This document shows positions 27,170-35,965 of a DNA stretch of 55,369 nucleotides, piece by piece (position 1 is the first letter of the stretch; every line of letters starts with the position of its first letter). The notes beneath the pieces were generated by a model, which did not search any database, was not told the origin of the DNA, and worked only from the letters and a program-made list of their open reading frames with translations. This DNA comes from Brevinematales bacterium (GTDB lineage Bacteria; Spirochaetota; Brevinematia; Brevinematales; GWF1-51-8). The position numbers and the translations under genes are program-made. The stretch lies in assembly GCA_020059465.1 (NCBI GenBank), contig JAGVBZ010000017.1:1-55369 (forward strand), written 5' to 3'.

Positions 27170-27366
27170 GACTGACCTCCGCCGGAAACCTCTTCTTCAA
27201 GCTCGATTTCCTCTCTGCTCCACTGCTTCTCTTCTTGAGCCTCTTCCACGGAAATATCGCCTTCTTTGTTCCACATCACTATACCGTATACAACGCAAAG
27301 CAGAGTAAGAATGATGAGTAAGAGATACGCAATCCAAATAGACGGATCGGGAATACCGAGTATCAT
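27166..27366 (-). CDS. Symporter small accessory membrane protein paralogue
   Basis: The 66-residue protein MILGIPDPSIWIAYLLLI... matches the copy at 24693-24893 closely, differing mainly in the acidic tail (ISVEEAQEEKQ against ISAEEEKEEKQ). One membrane helix follows the conserved IPDPSIW start. Its stop overlaps the start of the second symporter gene. It begins 18 bases after trpB ends, so it may be transcribed from the oxidoreductase-trpB promoter. Confidence 0.85.
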   Translation of the reverse strand: MILGIPDPSIWIAYLLLIILTLLCVVYGIVMWNKEGDISVEEAQEEKQWSREEIELEEEVSGGGQS

Positions 27367-27384
27367 TTTCGTCTCCTAATCGAG

Positions 27385-28569
27385 TTATTTTCGCATGAGT
27401 TGGTAGATAGTATTTACGTCTTTATCGCCTCTCCCGGATATATTGACAATCACGATATCTTCTTTTTTAAATCTATTCTTATCCTTTAACAGATATGCAA
27501 CGGCATGACTGGACTCCAGCGCGGGAATAATCCCCTCCGTCCGGGTCAGATACCGGAACCCGTCGAGCGCCTCGTTATCGGTGACATTCACGGCTTCGAG
27601 ACGGCCTTCGTCGTGAAGGTATGCGATTTCAGGCCCCACGCCGGGATAATCCAATCCCGCCGATATGGAATGCACGTCGCTGACCTGCCCGTAATCGTCG
27701 AGGATTACCTTGCTCTTGGAACCGTGCAAAACACCCTTGCGCCCGTACATGAGGCTCGCGGCATTATCCCCCCGATTAGTCCCGCGCCCCCCGGCCTCGA
27801 CCCCGATCAGCGCGACTTTATCGTCGCTGAGAAACGGATAGAACAACCCCATCGCGTTGGAACCCCCGCCGATACATGCGATCAGATAATCGGGTAACTG
27901 CTTCTCTTTAAGCAGGATTTGCTCGCGCGCCTCGCGTCCGATAATCGCCTGAAAATCGCGTACGATAGTCGGATACGGGTGCGGCCCTGCTACAGTCCCG
28001 ATCAGATAATAAGTATGCTCGACATTGGTCAGCCAGTCCCTGAACGCCTCGTTCATCGCGTCCTTGAGAGTTCTGCTGCCGTCGGTGACCGAAACAACTT
28101 TCGTGCCGAGAAGCTCCATCCGGAACACGTTCAGTTCCTGCCGTTTCACATCCTCCGCGCCCATATAGACGACACATTCCATACCCATGATAGCCGCTGC
28201 GGTTGCGGTCGCGACACCGTGCTGTCCCGCCCCGGTTTCCGCTATGATACGCTTCTTCCCCATCCGCTTGGCGAGGAGAATCTGACCTATAGCGTTATTG
28301 ATTTTATGCGCGCCTGTATGGTTGAGGTCTTCGCGCTTGAGATAGACCTTGAATCCCAGATCGCGGGAAATGTTTTCCGCGTAGAATAACGGCGACGGAC
28401 GCCCGACATACTCCGCCAAATAATAATCGTATTCGCGGATAAAATCGGGGTCGTCTTTATATTTCTGATAAGCGTATTCCAGTTCGTCGAGAATGGGGAT
28501 AAAGCTTTCGGGGATAAACGCGCCCCCGAAATCCCCGAAATTTCGGGCGAGATCAAATTCCTTTTTCAT
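27385..28569 (-). CDS. trpB: Tryptophan synthase beta chain
   Basis: The 394-residue PLP enzyme joins indole and serine to make tryptophan. The PLP lysine is in [13 protein letters not shown], and the phosphate-binding loop is [23 protein letters not shown] at the N-terminus is typical of TrpB1, the form that partners TrpA. Its start lies inside the last codons of the upstream oxidoreductase gene (17-base overlap). trpA is elsewhere in the window, and no other trp genes are present. Confidence 0.96.
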   Translation of the reverse strand: MKKEFDLARNFGDFGGAFIPESFIPILDELEYAYQKYKDDPDFIREYDYYLAEYVGRPSPLFYAENISRDLGFKVYLKREDLNHTGAHKINNAIGQILLAKRMGKKRIIAETGAGQHGVATATAAAIMGMECVVYMGAEDVKRQELNVFRMELLGTKVVSVTDGSRTLKDAMNEAFRDWLTNVEHTYYLIGTVAGPHPYPTIVRDFQAIIGREAREQILLKEKQLPDYLIACIGGGSNAMGLFYPFLSDDKVALIGVEAGGRGTNRGDNAASLMYGRKGVLHGSKSKVILDDYGQVSDVHSISAGLDYPGVGPEIAYLHDEGRLEAVNVTDNEALDGFRYLTRTEGIIPALESSHAVAYLLKDKNRFKKEDIVIVNISGRGDKDVNTIYQLMRK

Positions 28570-29506
28570 ATATCCTCTTCGTGATATCCTTGGCGAGCTT
28601 CAACGCGCTGATATCAACCTCCGAGACGTAATCCGGTTCGCGCCCTTCGCTGATGCATTCGATAAAATGCTCGAGCTCCAGTTTCAATGCGTTATCCTTA
28701 TGCACGAATACGCGCTCGACGATGGATTCCTGGGTGTACTTGATCTCCTCCCGCATAACAAGGTACTCGGTATGCGGCTGACGGTGGATCGTGATATCCT
28801 GCGTGGCGTAATCGAGAAAGACGAACGAACTTTCCTGCGATATGGAAAGGGTGCGTACTTTATTATCAGTGACACGGCTTGCCGCGATATTCGCGATTAC
28901 TCCGTTTTCGAATAACAGGGATACGTTAGCGATATCCTCATAGTTGCTGTATATTTTCTTCCCGTAAGCGGAGATTTCCTTCACAGGCGCTCCCGCTATG
29001 GCAAGAATGATATCCACATCGTGAATCATTAAGTCGAGGACAACACCCACATCCATAATACGGCTGCGGGGGCCCAGACGCTGGGCTTGAATCAGGTAGG
29101 GATTTTTAACAATATGTTCGAGTTCCTGAACCGCGGCGTTGAAACGCTCGACATGCCCCACCTGAAGGAAAAGATCCTTTTTTTCGGCGATTTCAATCAG
29201 TTTCTCGGCGTCGGGAATATTCTCTGTGATAGGTTTCTCAACCAGAACATGCTTCCCTTTTTCCAACGCGATGGATGCAAATTTGAAGTGAAGATTAGTC
29301 GGCACAGCCACAATAACCGCGTCTACTTGTTCCAGAAACTCATTATAATCGGTATACCCTTTTATATTATAAGCCTCTGAGGTTTTCTTGACCGCCGCGG
29401 CATCGGAGTCGCAAACCGCGACCAGTTCCGCTTTGGAAATGATGGAGAGAATATTGACATGATACCGGCCCATATGACCGATTCCCACTACACCGATTTT
29501 CAGCAT
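28553..29506 (-). CDS. Gfo/Idh/MocA family NAD(P)-dependent oxidoreductase
   Basis: The 317-residue enzyme has an N-terminal Rossmann fold ([14 protein letters not shown]) and the family motif EKPITENI followed by the Gfo/Idh/MocA C-terminal fold ([14 protein letters not shown], the usual catalytic His/Asp region). Members oxidise or reduce sugars, inositols or related compounds; the substrate cannot be told from sequence. It heads a likely run oxidoreductase-trpB-symporter cassettes. The 17-base overlap with trpB implies coupled translation. Confidence 0.9.
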   Translation of the reverse strand: MLKIGVVGIGHMGRYHVNILSIISKAELVAVCDSDAAAVKKTSEAYNIKGYTDYNEFLEQVDAVIVAVPTNLHFKFASIALEKGKHVLVEKPITENIPDAEKLIEIAEKKDLFLQVGHVERFNAAVQELEHIVKNPYLIQAQRLGPRSRIMDVGVVLDLMIHDVDIILAIAGAPVKEISAYGKKIYSNYEDIANVSLLFENGVIANIAASRVTDNKVRTLSISQESSFVFLDYATQDITIHRQPHTEYLVMREEIKYTQESIVERVFVHKDNALKLELEHFIECISEGREPDYVSEVDISALKLAKDITKRIYEKGI

Positions 29507-29516
29507 TGTTTTACCC

Positions 29517-29795
29517 TCAATTCGATCTTAGATCATGGTATTCTTTATTCGCCTGTATAAACTTATCTACAAAGGAACATGCAGGGATGACTTTCATATT
29601 TTTCGTACGCGCGAACTCCAGCGCCGCTTTGACAATTATCTGGGCGAGGCCTTTCCCGCGAAGTTCTTCGGGGACAAACGTTGTATAGTATTCGAGCACT
29701 GTATCAGATATCTTACGGTATTTCATATAGGAACGGTATCCGTCATATTCAATAAAAAACGTCAACTTCTCCGTGTCGTGTACGACTTCCTCCAT
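29517..29795 (-). CDS. Small GNAT acetyltransferase (YidJ/CG type)
   Basis: This 92-residue protein matches the short one-domain GNAT group found in bacteria and eukaryotes. The acetyl-CoA loop is VPEELRGKGLAQIIVKAALEFAR, and VIPACSFVDKFI near the C-terminus is also family typical. The substrate is unknown. GAGGAACGC precedes the ATG. It lies ten bases upstream of the oxidoreductase gene on the same strand, so it may be the first gene of that run. Confidence 0.88.
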   Translation of the reverse strand: MEEVVHDTEKLTFFIEYDGYRSYMKYRKISDTVLEYYTTFVPEELRGKGLAQIIVKAALEFARTKNMKVIPACSFVDKFIQANKEYHDLRSN

Positions 29796-29866
29796 GCGTT
29801 CCTCCTCGGTCTTATATTATGTATCAATAATAAAATATTTTCAAGGATATTTTTATTTCTCGCGCA

Positions 29867-30817
29867 TTAATTGAAACCTAAAACCCTGTATCCGCGATTG
29901 CTCAGATCGGTGAAAATATCCATCATCCTCCCGCTGGTTTCCAAAAAAACTATCTCAATCAACGGAGGATTTCCCTGATTATGATAGAGGATAAGATGCT
30001 GCGATACAGATACATTATTGCTCGGGAACTGCGGTTTGAGTCGGGTATCGTCTGAATAACAGACCCCTATTAATCCCCCGCTCCCGTTGGTAAAACCCCG
30101 CGCGGATGGAATGATAACCGGATACACACCCCCGGTATAAAACGCCGTCCTGATCAGCAGGAAATCCGCGGGCTGTTCCGATTTCCCGGCATAAAAATAC
30201 CCGTTATCACGCATCGCCGAATCCAGATCGGCGGTGTTTATTACCGCTGATTGTCCGGAAAGAAAACGATCCATTACTCCCGAGGCGATACCCGTTTTCA
30301 GTCCCGCCGACATCAGTAATACCGGGAGCACGAGCACAATCGTGAGAGTCACCGTACCCTGAATCAGTTCGCTCCATGTGGTTTCCTTGAGCTGGCGGAT
30401 AACCTTCAGCCCGATGAGCGCGCCGTTACCGCCCGCGAAAATAATCGCCGGATAGAACAGTATTCCTGTCAGAACAATATATACCCCCGCCGTCCATCCG
30501 TCAGTCCAACCCGGCAAAAGTAGAATCGTCATACCAAGTATCGTTCCCTGAAACAGCGTCATCAGGAGAGGAATAAATACGATTACACCGAATATCAGCA
30601 TGAGGAGCGCGATTTTTACGGAATCACCGAGCGTTTCCCAGAAACCGCCCGAGCCCGCACCGAGAATATCGTTTATCAGCATATTCATCGGAAACGGCCC
30701 GTAAATAAGCCCGAGCATACCGAGGATGATCCCCATGACAAATATCAGAGCCGTAATCAGATAGACATTTTTATAGGACTTGATCAGCCCGAACGCATCA
30801 TCGAGAAGCTGTTTCAT
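29867..30817 (-). CDS. SpoIIM-family integral membrane protein
   Basis: I start this at the ATG at 30817, nine bases after GGGAGG, giving 316 residues; a longer frame reaches 30838. Membrane segments occur near residues 13-37, 70-97 and 100-190, ending near 205. The N-terminal half, with LIFVMGIILGMLGLIYGPFPMN and the later GILFYPAIIFAGGNGALIGLK, fits the SpoIIM/DUF95 family. A soluble C-terminal part of about 110 residues follows (VIIPSARGFTNGSGGLIG). In endospore formers SpoIIM recruits peptidoglycan hydrolases; outside them the role is unclear. Last gene of the overlapping run from purL. Confidence 0.65.
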   Translation of the reverse strand: MKQLLDDAFGLIKSYKNVYLITALIFVMGIILGMLGLIYGPFPMNMLINDILGAGSGGFWETLGDSVKIALLMLIFGVIVFIPLLMTLFQGTILGMTILLLPGWTDGWTAGVYIVLTGILFYPAIIFAGGNGALIGLKVIRQLKETTWSELIQGTVTLTIVLVLPVLLMSAGLKTGIASGVMDRFLSGQSAVINTADLDSAMRDNGYFYAGKSEQPADFLLIRTAFYTGGVYPVIIPSARGFTNGSGGLIGVCYSDDTRLKPQFPSNNVSVSQHLILYHNQGNPPLIEIVFLETSGRMMDIFTDLSNRGYRVLGFN

Positions 30818-31796
30818 TTGGATGCACCTCCCGTTCATGCCATCCGTCCAACGCTTCGATCAATTCATCGACCGTACTGATACTCGATACTTTTCCCCGA
30901 ATCTCGCGCGTATTGCCCCGGCTTTTCACCGTACTCAGTACCGCCGAACGCATAGGCGACAGGCTTCTCGCGGACGATGTTTCGACAAAGAGGCGCGCGA
31001 ATTCGATCAAGCCTGTGCGAACTTCAGGGAGAGTGGGAGTATAGTACGCCCCCGTTTCATCAAGCTCGGCGATCTGCCTGAAAAGGTACGGTTTACCGAT
31101 TGCGGCGCGCCCTAACATAATACCGTCCGCTCCCGAATCCCGAAGCCGGTCGAGCGCGTTCTCCGGTGTATCGATATCTCCGTTCCCGATCAGTATCCGT
31201 CCGGTCATCTCCCGCGCGCGGGGAACAAGACTCCAGTCCGCCGTACCCGCGAACATCTGTGTCGCAAGACGCGGGTGAAGGATAATAATATCCGCGCCGG
31301 CCTTGTCGAGGATGGGAATGGTTTTTTCAATATTGACAGCCGAATACCCCGCGCGGATTTTCGCGGACACTACCGCGCCCGTTTCTTTCACTGCGCGTAC
31401 GATCTCTCCCATCGCCGACGGTTCTCTCAGGAGGCACGATCCCGCCCCGATACGGATCACCTTCCTGACGGGGCAGCCGAAGTTGATATCGATTATCTTA
31501 TATCCGTATTCTTCCATCATGATCTTCGCGGCGTGCTGGAATTTTTCCGGGTACGCGCCCCCGAATAACTGCACGGCGGTATTCCCGTCCTCAGGCGCCG
31601 CCATCCGGATCGTCCGTTTATCCCCGCGCACCACTCCCTCGACGCTGATCATCTCGGTATAGGTCAGCCCCGCGCCGTGCTTCTTCACAGTTATCCGGAG
31701 CGCCAAATACGAGTATCCCGCGAGAGGCGCGAACCACAGATTATTCGGGATGTGAACACCCGCTATATCAATCGCGCGAACTATTTTTTCTTGCAT
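30798..31796 (-). CDS. dusB: tRNA-dihydrouridine synthase
   Basis: The 332-residue flavoenzyme reduces specific uridines in the tRNA D-loop. The N-terminal FAPLAGYSYLALRI, the catalytic cysteine in INFGCPVRKV and GADGIMLGRAAIGKPYLF, which binds FMN phosphate, are all characteristic; the NFGCPVRKV form is closest to DusB. The annotated start overlaps the upstream gene by 29 bases and has only a distant GGGAGA, so it depends on coupled translation. The following SpoIIM-like gene starts inside its 3' end. Confidence 0.92.
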   Translation of the reverse strand: MQEKIVRAIDIAGVHIPNNLWFAPLAGYSYLALRITVKKHGAGLTYTEMISVEGVVRGDKRTIRMAAPEDGNTAVQLFGGAYPEKFQHAAKIMMEEYGYKIIDINFGCPVRKVIRIGAGSCLLREPSAMGEIVRAVKETGAVVSAKIRAGYSAVNIEKTIPILDKAGADIIILHPRLATQMFAGTADWSLVPRAREMTGRILIGNGDIDTPENALDRLRDSGADGIMLGRAAIGKPYLFRQIAELDETGAYYTPTLPEVRTGLIEFARLFVETSSARSLSPMRSAVLSTVKSRGNTREIRGKVSSISTVDELIEALDGWHEREVHPNETASR

Positions 31797-33489
31797 AGAT
31801 TTCGAATGTATCTCCCTTTCGCGTTAATTCCTGTATTTTTTTTATAATGCCCCATCCGGGCAGACCGATCCGTTCCGGGTGCAGGCCGAATATATTTTTC
31901 TGCATGACTGTAAACCCTTCCCGTGCAAGCAAATCGACGATAGCGGGTATCGACGGTTCGAATTCGTGCTCCTTCGGGCGCGCCGATACATAACCCTTCC
32001 TGTTCCCGGCGGCGAACCATCCCCGGGCATGCGGAATCCCTATCGCGAGTATTCCGCCGGGATTCATCATCCCGTGTATCTGACGAAGCATTCCCGCCGG
32101 GTCTTTGATATGCTCGAGGGTGAACCAAAGCGTGACCGCGTCGAAACCCCCGGAAAGTTCGTCCACCCCCGCGGCGGCCCGTATGCCGAAACGCTCCTCC
32201 GCCGCGCGCCGGGCATACCCGCTCACCTCTACGCCGGATATGTCCCATCCCCTCGCGCGCGCTTCGTCGAGAAACACCCCTATCGCGCACCCGATATCGA
32301 GGATTTTTTTCCCCTTCGGGCGGCCGATCAGCCTTTCGATGATACCGAGGCGGCGGGAAGAATAACTTCTGATTGCGCCGATATCCTCTTCGTAGGTCTT
32401 GCCGTACGCTTTTTTATAGGTCTCGTCGAAATAATTTTCCTGATACGCCTCTTCCGCGCGGACGACTCCGTAACGGTAGTTGCTCCGGCATTGTTCGCAC
32501 TCGAACAGGGTCATCGTCCCGTCCCGGAAAATCGCCGACCGCCGCGCGCTCCCGCATACCGGGCACACAGCCGCGCCGTTCTCCGCAAGGGTTTCAGCCG
32601 TTTCAGTAAACCATTCGCGCGATTTCTGCGTATCCCAAATATCTCCGCCGCCCATCGGAGAGGATTCCCCGCATGCCTTCCGAAGAGCGCGCGGCGAAAA
32701 CAGGGTGTGTATGCCGAGATCGATTACGCCCTCGACAGACGCGCCGACTCTTGCGTGATACAGCGTAGGGTGTATCGTGACTACTTTCCTGCCGCCCGCA
32801 AGCGCCTCGATCATCGTCATCCCCACCGTAGTAACAACCGTGCCGCATTTCGCAAGGTATGGGGTAATCATCGGGGGCGATTTGACAATCTCCACCCCGG
32901 GTAATACAGGAAACTTCTCGCCGGGCGTGAGCGGCCCTCGTATCCAAATGACGGGCCTGTCTTTTCCGGCAAGCGCCTTCGCCGCGCGGAGTCCTATCCC
33001 CGCAGGGTCGCTTCCGCCGAACGAGATCAGGATTCCACCTCCGCTGCCTTCGATGTTCTTTACAGGGTTGAGGCGGATATTGTCGAAATTCGCTTTTTTT
33101 ACGGTATAATGCGGCAGGATATTCGCGGCAGCCTCGGCGGTATCGCGCGCATACCGGTAATCGTCGAACACCATAACCGGTTTCCCCGCGCGTATCAGGA
33201 TATCGTTCAATCCGCGGGAAATCTCACGCATATCGGCGAATACGGTATCCGCACGGGAAAGATGCTCCGGCAACACATCGGTAAGTTCTTTCTCCCCGCA
33301 ATGGATTGCGTCGAGTCCTTCAATAATATTCGCAGTCTTTTTTATTATTCCGGTATCGTCCGAGACCACACACAGGCGTATGTCCCATTCTGCGGTTTTC
33401 AGCATGCGTGCGTAACGCGCCGACCTGACGAGATGCCCCATACCGTGGGAATGCCCCGACCGGCAGATAAACAACGCGGCGCGTCTCAT
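31768..33489 (-). CDS. PseG-like glycosyl hydrolase/transferase fused to zinc-ribbon methyltransferase
   Basis: The 573-residue protein joins two enzymes. Residues 1-290 match the PseG/SpsG group of GT-B proteins (SGHSHGMGHLVRSARYA at the N-terminus, GGSDPAGIGLRAAKAL near 158), which handle UDP- or CMP-linked diacetamido sugars. Residues 309-334 form a four-cysteine zinc ribbon (CPVC ... CEQC). Residues about 360-573 are a class I SAM methyltransferase with motif I ILDIGCAIG (396-404) and LWFTLEHIKDP. A role in making a methylated nonulosonic-type surface sugar is an inference. No other surface-sugar genes are near. It overlaps tsaD by four bases. Confidence 0.85.
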   Translation of the reverse strand: MRRAALFICRSGHSHGMGHLVRSARYARMLKTAEWDIRLCVVSDDTGIIKKTANIIEGLDAIHCGEKELTDVLPEHLSRADTVFADMREISRGLNDILIRAGKPVMVFDDYRYARDTAEAAANILPHYTVKKANFDNIRLNPVKNIEGSGGGILISFGGSDPAGIGLRAAKALAGKDRPVIWIRGPLTPGEKFPVLPGVEIVKSPPMITPYLAKCGTVVTTVGMTMIEALAGGRKVVTIHPTLYHARVGASVEGVIDLGIHTLFSPRALRKACGESSPMGGGDIWDTQKSREWFTETAETLAENGAAVCPVCGSARRSAIFRDGTMTLFECEQCRSNYRYGVVRAEEAYQENYFDETYKKAYGKTYEEDIGAIRSYSSRRLGIIERLIGRPKGKKILDIGCAIGVFLDEARARGWDISGVEVSGYARRAAEERFGIRAAAGVDELSGGFDAVTLWFTLEHIKDPAGMLRQIHGMMNPGGILAIGIPHARGWFAAGNRKGYVSARPKEHEFEPSIPAIVDLLAREGFTVMQKNIFGLHPERIGLPGWGIIKKIQELTRKGDTFEIYARKNSSRD

Positions 33490-34502
33490 CCGAATACCCT
33501 CTTTCCTTTCTTCACGAACGGCAGACGGGAGTACGCGTCGGTACGGAGGTCTCCGGTTTTCCCGGCGGTATAATCGGCATATCCGCGCCCTGCGACCATA
33601 GCGGCGTTATCCCCGCAGTATTCAAGAGGCGCGGTAAAAACTTCGATTCCGGCCTGTTTCATTAATTCAAGTTTCTCCCTGAGAAGCGAATTCGCCGCGA
33701 CGCCGCCCGACACGACAAGCCGTTTAATCCCGGTATCCTCGACCGCGTTCCCCGCCTTCAGGAGAAGCGCGCCCACAGCGGCGGCTTGAAAACTTGCCGC
33801 AACATTTTTCACAGTTTCTTGGTCGAGCGTCATCCCCTTCATCCGGAACGCGACCGCGGTCTTCAATCCGCTGTAGCTGAAATTGTACCGGTCTTCGGGA
33901 CGTTCCGCAAGCATACGCGGGAGTTTCATGAAATCAGGGTCGCCGCCCCGCGCCGCGCGGTCGATCTCCGGGCCGCCGGGATAACCCAGCCCCAGTACTT
34001 TTGCGACCTTATCGAACGCCTCGCCCGCCGCGTCGTCGATAGTAGTCCCCATCAGCTCATAGTCGTGGAACGAATCGGCGCGGAAGATTAGGCTATGCCC
34101 CCCGGACGCGACCAGCCCGATATACGGGAACGGAATATCATTCACAAGATGCGGGGCGTACATGTGGCTTTCGATATGGTTCACCGGGATGAGCGGGATA
34201 CCGCGCGTAAACGCAATCCCCTTCGCGGTGGAAAGCCCGACGAGGAGCGAACCGAGCAATCCCGGCCCGTTGGTGACCGCGACCGCATCGACATCAGCAA
34301 GAGGCACACTCCCCATCGCTTCTTCTATAATTTCGATGATTTTTATCAGGTGATTTCGCGACGCGACCTCAGGGACTACGCCGTCGAATTTTTTATGGAT
34401 TTCGATCTGGGAAAACACAGCGTTCGACAGGATATTTTTTCCATCCTCGACCAATGCCGCCGATGTCTCGTCGCAGGAAGTCTCGATCCCGAGTATCAGC
34501 AT
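33486..34502 (-). CDS. tsaD: tRNA N6-adenosine threonylcarbamoyltransferase
   Basis: The 338-residue protein completes t6A modification of ANN-decoding tRNAs with TsaB, TsaE and threonylcarbamoyl-AMP. The N-terminal ILGIETSCDETSAALV, the metal-binding histidines in NHIESHMYAP and LVASGGHSLIF are diagnostic, as is the SGGVAANSLLRE loop. Length is normal. It overlaps the ThiD2-like gene by seven bases upstream and the PseG fusion by four bases downstream. The other t6A genes are not in the window. Confidence 0.97.
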   Translation of the reverse strand: MLILGIETSCDETSAALVEDGKNILSNAVFSQIEIHKKFDGVVPEVASRNHLIKIIEIIEEAMGSVPLADVDAVAVTNGPGLLGSLLVGLSTAKGIAFTRGIPLIPVNHIESHMYAPHLVNDIPFPYIGLVASGGHSLIFRADSFHDYELMGTTIDDAAGEAFDKVAKVLGLGYPGGPEIDRAARGGDPDFMKLPRMLAERPEDRYNFSYSGLKTAVAFRMKGMTLDQETVKNVAASFQAAAVGALLLKAGNAVEDTGIKRLVVSGGVAANSLLREKLELMKQAGIEVFTAPLEYCGDNAAMVAGRGYADYTAGKTGDLRTDAYSRLPFVKKGKRVFG

Positions 34503-34969
34503 GACTTTTCCCCGCCGGAGGGTTTCCCGATAATTTCGTTCAATTCCTTCTCGATAGTGTATACCTCGAAACGCGCCCGTTCTATCGCGGCGATTTTATC
34601 GACAGGGATATTCAGTTCGGAAAGTTTCGAGAATTCCTCGATGACACGGAGGGCTTCCTGGGCGCGCTTGAGGTTCGCCCCGGCTATCGCGGGAATACCG
34701 TCGCGCTCTGCGGAGCCGTACTTCAGCACTCCCATCCCGACATCGTTCCCGCTGTCGCGGTTCGGCAGCAGAAGAGACATGTCGATCAGACCGCGTATAG
34801 TGTGACGGAGGGATTTCAGGCGTTCGGACATTTCAGTATGATTCAGCACAAAGCGCGCGACTTCCTCGACAACCCGCAGGCCTTCGCAGGCGCGGTTGAT
34901 ATTCGCGTCCAGTACGCGCAGAACGGAGCTGTCCAAGTCAGGCCCCGGCGACAGTCGTACTGATCGCAT
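34496..34969 (-). CDS. Stand-alone ThiD2-like protein (HMP-phosphate kinase family)
   Basis: This 157-residue protein shows the pattern RVLDANINRACEGLRVVEEVARF and a later repeat-like GANLKRAQEALRVIEEFSKL, which I recognise as the ThiD2 domain usually found fused in front of the thiamin phosphate synthase ThiE. ThiD2 proteins have been reported to phosphorylate hydroxymethylpyrimidine phosphate. Here no ThiE part follows. The ATG at 34969 gives a 32-base overlap with hisG and no ribosome site; a TTG at 34936, two bases past the hisG stop, starts nearer the conserved domain and may be the true start. Confidence 0.75.
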   Translation of the reverse strand: MRSVRLSPGPDLDSSVLRVLDANINRACEGLRVVEEVARFVLNHTEMSERLKSLRHTIRGLIDMSLLLPNRDSGNDVGMGVLKYGSAERDGIPAIAGANLKRAQEALRVIEEFSKLSELNIPVDKIAAIERARFEVYTIEKELNEIIGKPSGGEKSC

Positions 34970-35570
34970 CTTTGATCGATTCGATCGCTTCCAGTTCGCG
35001 GTAGAACGACGAACGGTTGCAGATGAGGCGGGCGGTCGATTCGAATAGCTCCTCGATAACCTCGAGACCGTTATCCTTCAGGGTCGCCCCGGTGGATACG
35101 ATATCCACAATACAGTCGGACATCCCCGTAACCGCGGCAAGCTCCACGGAACCGTACAGCTTGATGATTTCCGACTGAATGGAAATATTTGAAAAGAATT
35201 TTTTCGCGATGGAGGGATATTTCGTCCCGACCTTCAGAAAGTCCAGCGAGAAAAGATTCTCTTTTTTGGTGCCCTTTTTTGCGGCGACCACCATTTTACA
35301 ATAACCGATCTTCATATCGGTAATCTCAAGCACTTCACTGCTGTGCTCGACAAGTACGTCCTTGCCGACAATTCCGATATCGGCAGTGCCCATCTCGACA
35401 TAGGTCGCTACATCCTGCGCCCGGACCAGTAATATCCGTATCGTGTCGCTCAAATCGAAAATAAGTTTCCTGGAATCCTGCGGCACTTTCTTTTTGACAA
35501 CCCCCGCTTTTATCATGATCTCTTCAGCTTCTTCACCTAAACGCCCTTTCGGGAGCGCAATAGTTATCAT
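34938..35570 (-). CDS. hisG: ATP phosphoribosyltransferase, short form
   Basis: HisG makes phosphoribosyl-ATP, the first step of histidine synthesis. ITIALPKGRL at the N-terminus and the PRPP-binding loop VDIVSTGATLKDNGL are diagnostic. At 210 residues it is the short form, lacking the regulatory C-terminal domain, so it should need HisZ for activity and feedback; no hisZ or other his gene is in the window. Start and stop overlap the neighbours, with four bases shared with the thioesterase gene. Confidence 0.95.
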   Translation of the reverse strand: MITIALPKGRLGEEAEEIMIKAGVVKKKVPQDSRKLIFDLSDTIRILLVRAQDVATYVEMGTADIGIVGKDVLVEHSSEVLEITDMKIGYCKMVVAAKKGTKKENLFSLDFLKVGTKYPSIAKKFFSNISIQSEIIKLYGSVELAAVTGMSDCIVDIVSTGATLKDNGLEVIEELFESTARLICNRSSFYRELEAIESIKDAISTTVAGA

Positions 35571-35965
35571 ACAACACCTCTCTCTATTCCACCGTCGTCC
35601 TTCACCGAAACAGGATGGCCTTCGGAATCCACCGCGACCATCGTAAACCGCGCGTCCGCCACATCGAACATTTCCCCCGTCCGAAGTTTTTCCGCGCGGA
35701 TACAGATTTCCACATCCATCGACGTACGGCCGACCCTAGTGATCCGGCCGTTCATTTCCACCATATCGCCTATCTTAACCGGCGCTTTAAAGTTGATCTC
35801 GTTCACACGCGCGGTCACCACATTCTTCCGGCTGAAACGGCTCGCAATAAGATACGCGAGATTATCCGCGGCATGCATGATCTCGCCGCCGTGCACGTTC
35901 CCGTAATGGTTGGCCTCACGGGGCATGACCACAAACCGGTTGGAAAGGGCTGCTTCTTCTATCAT
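35567..35965 (-). CDS. Hotdog-fold acyl-CoA thioesterase (YciA/BACH type)
   Basis: The 132-residue protein matches the acyl-CoA thioester hydrolase group: MPREANHYGNVHGGEIMHAAD contains the catalytic Asn/His region, and VNFKAPV-type sequence (EINFKAPVKIGDMVEMNGRI) is the next hotdog strand set. It hydrolyses acyl-CoA in the cytoplasm; chain preference cannot be read. It sits between purL and hisG with four-base overlaps on both sides. Confidence 0.92.
   Translation of the reverse strand: MIEEAALSNRFVVMPREANHYGNVHGGEIMHAADNLAYLIASRFSRKNVVTARVNEINFKAPVKIGDMVEMNGRITRVGRTSMDVEICIRAEKLRTGEMFDVADARFTMVAVDSEGHPVSVKDDGGIERGVV

Noticed and set aside
31879-32904. Plus-strand open frame of 341 codons
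   Set aside because: Antisense to the PseG/methyltransferase fusion; Arg/Pro-rich with no domain.
31768-33489. Frameshift or assembly joining of two genes
   Set aside because: The frame is open throughout with a natural zinc-ribbon linker between the domains, so a true fusion is more likely.
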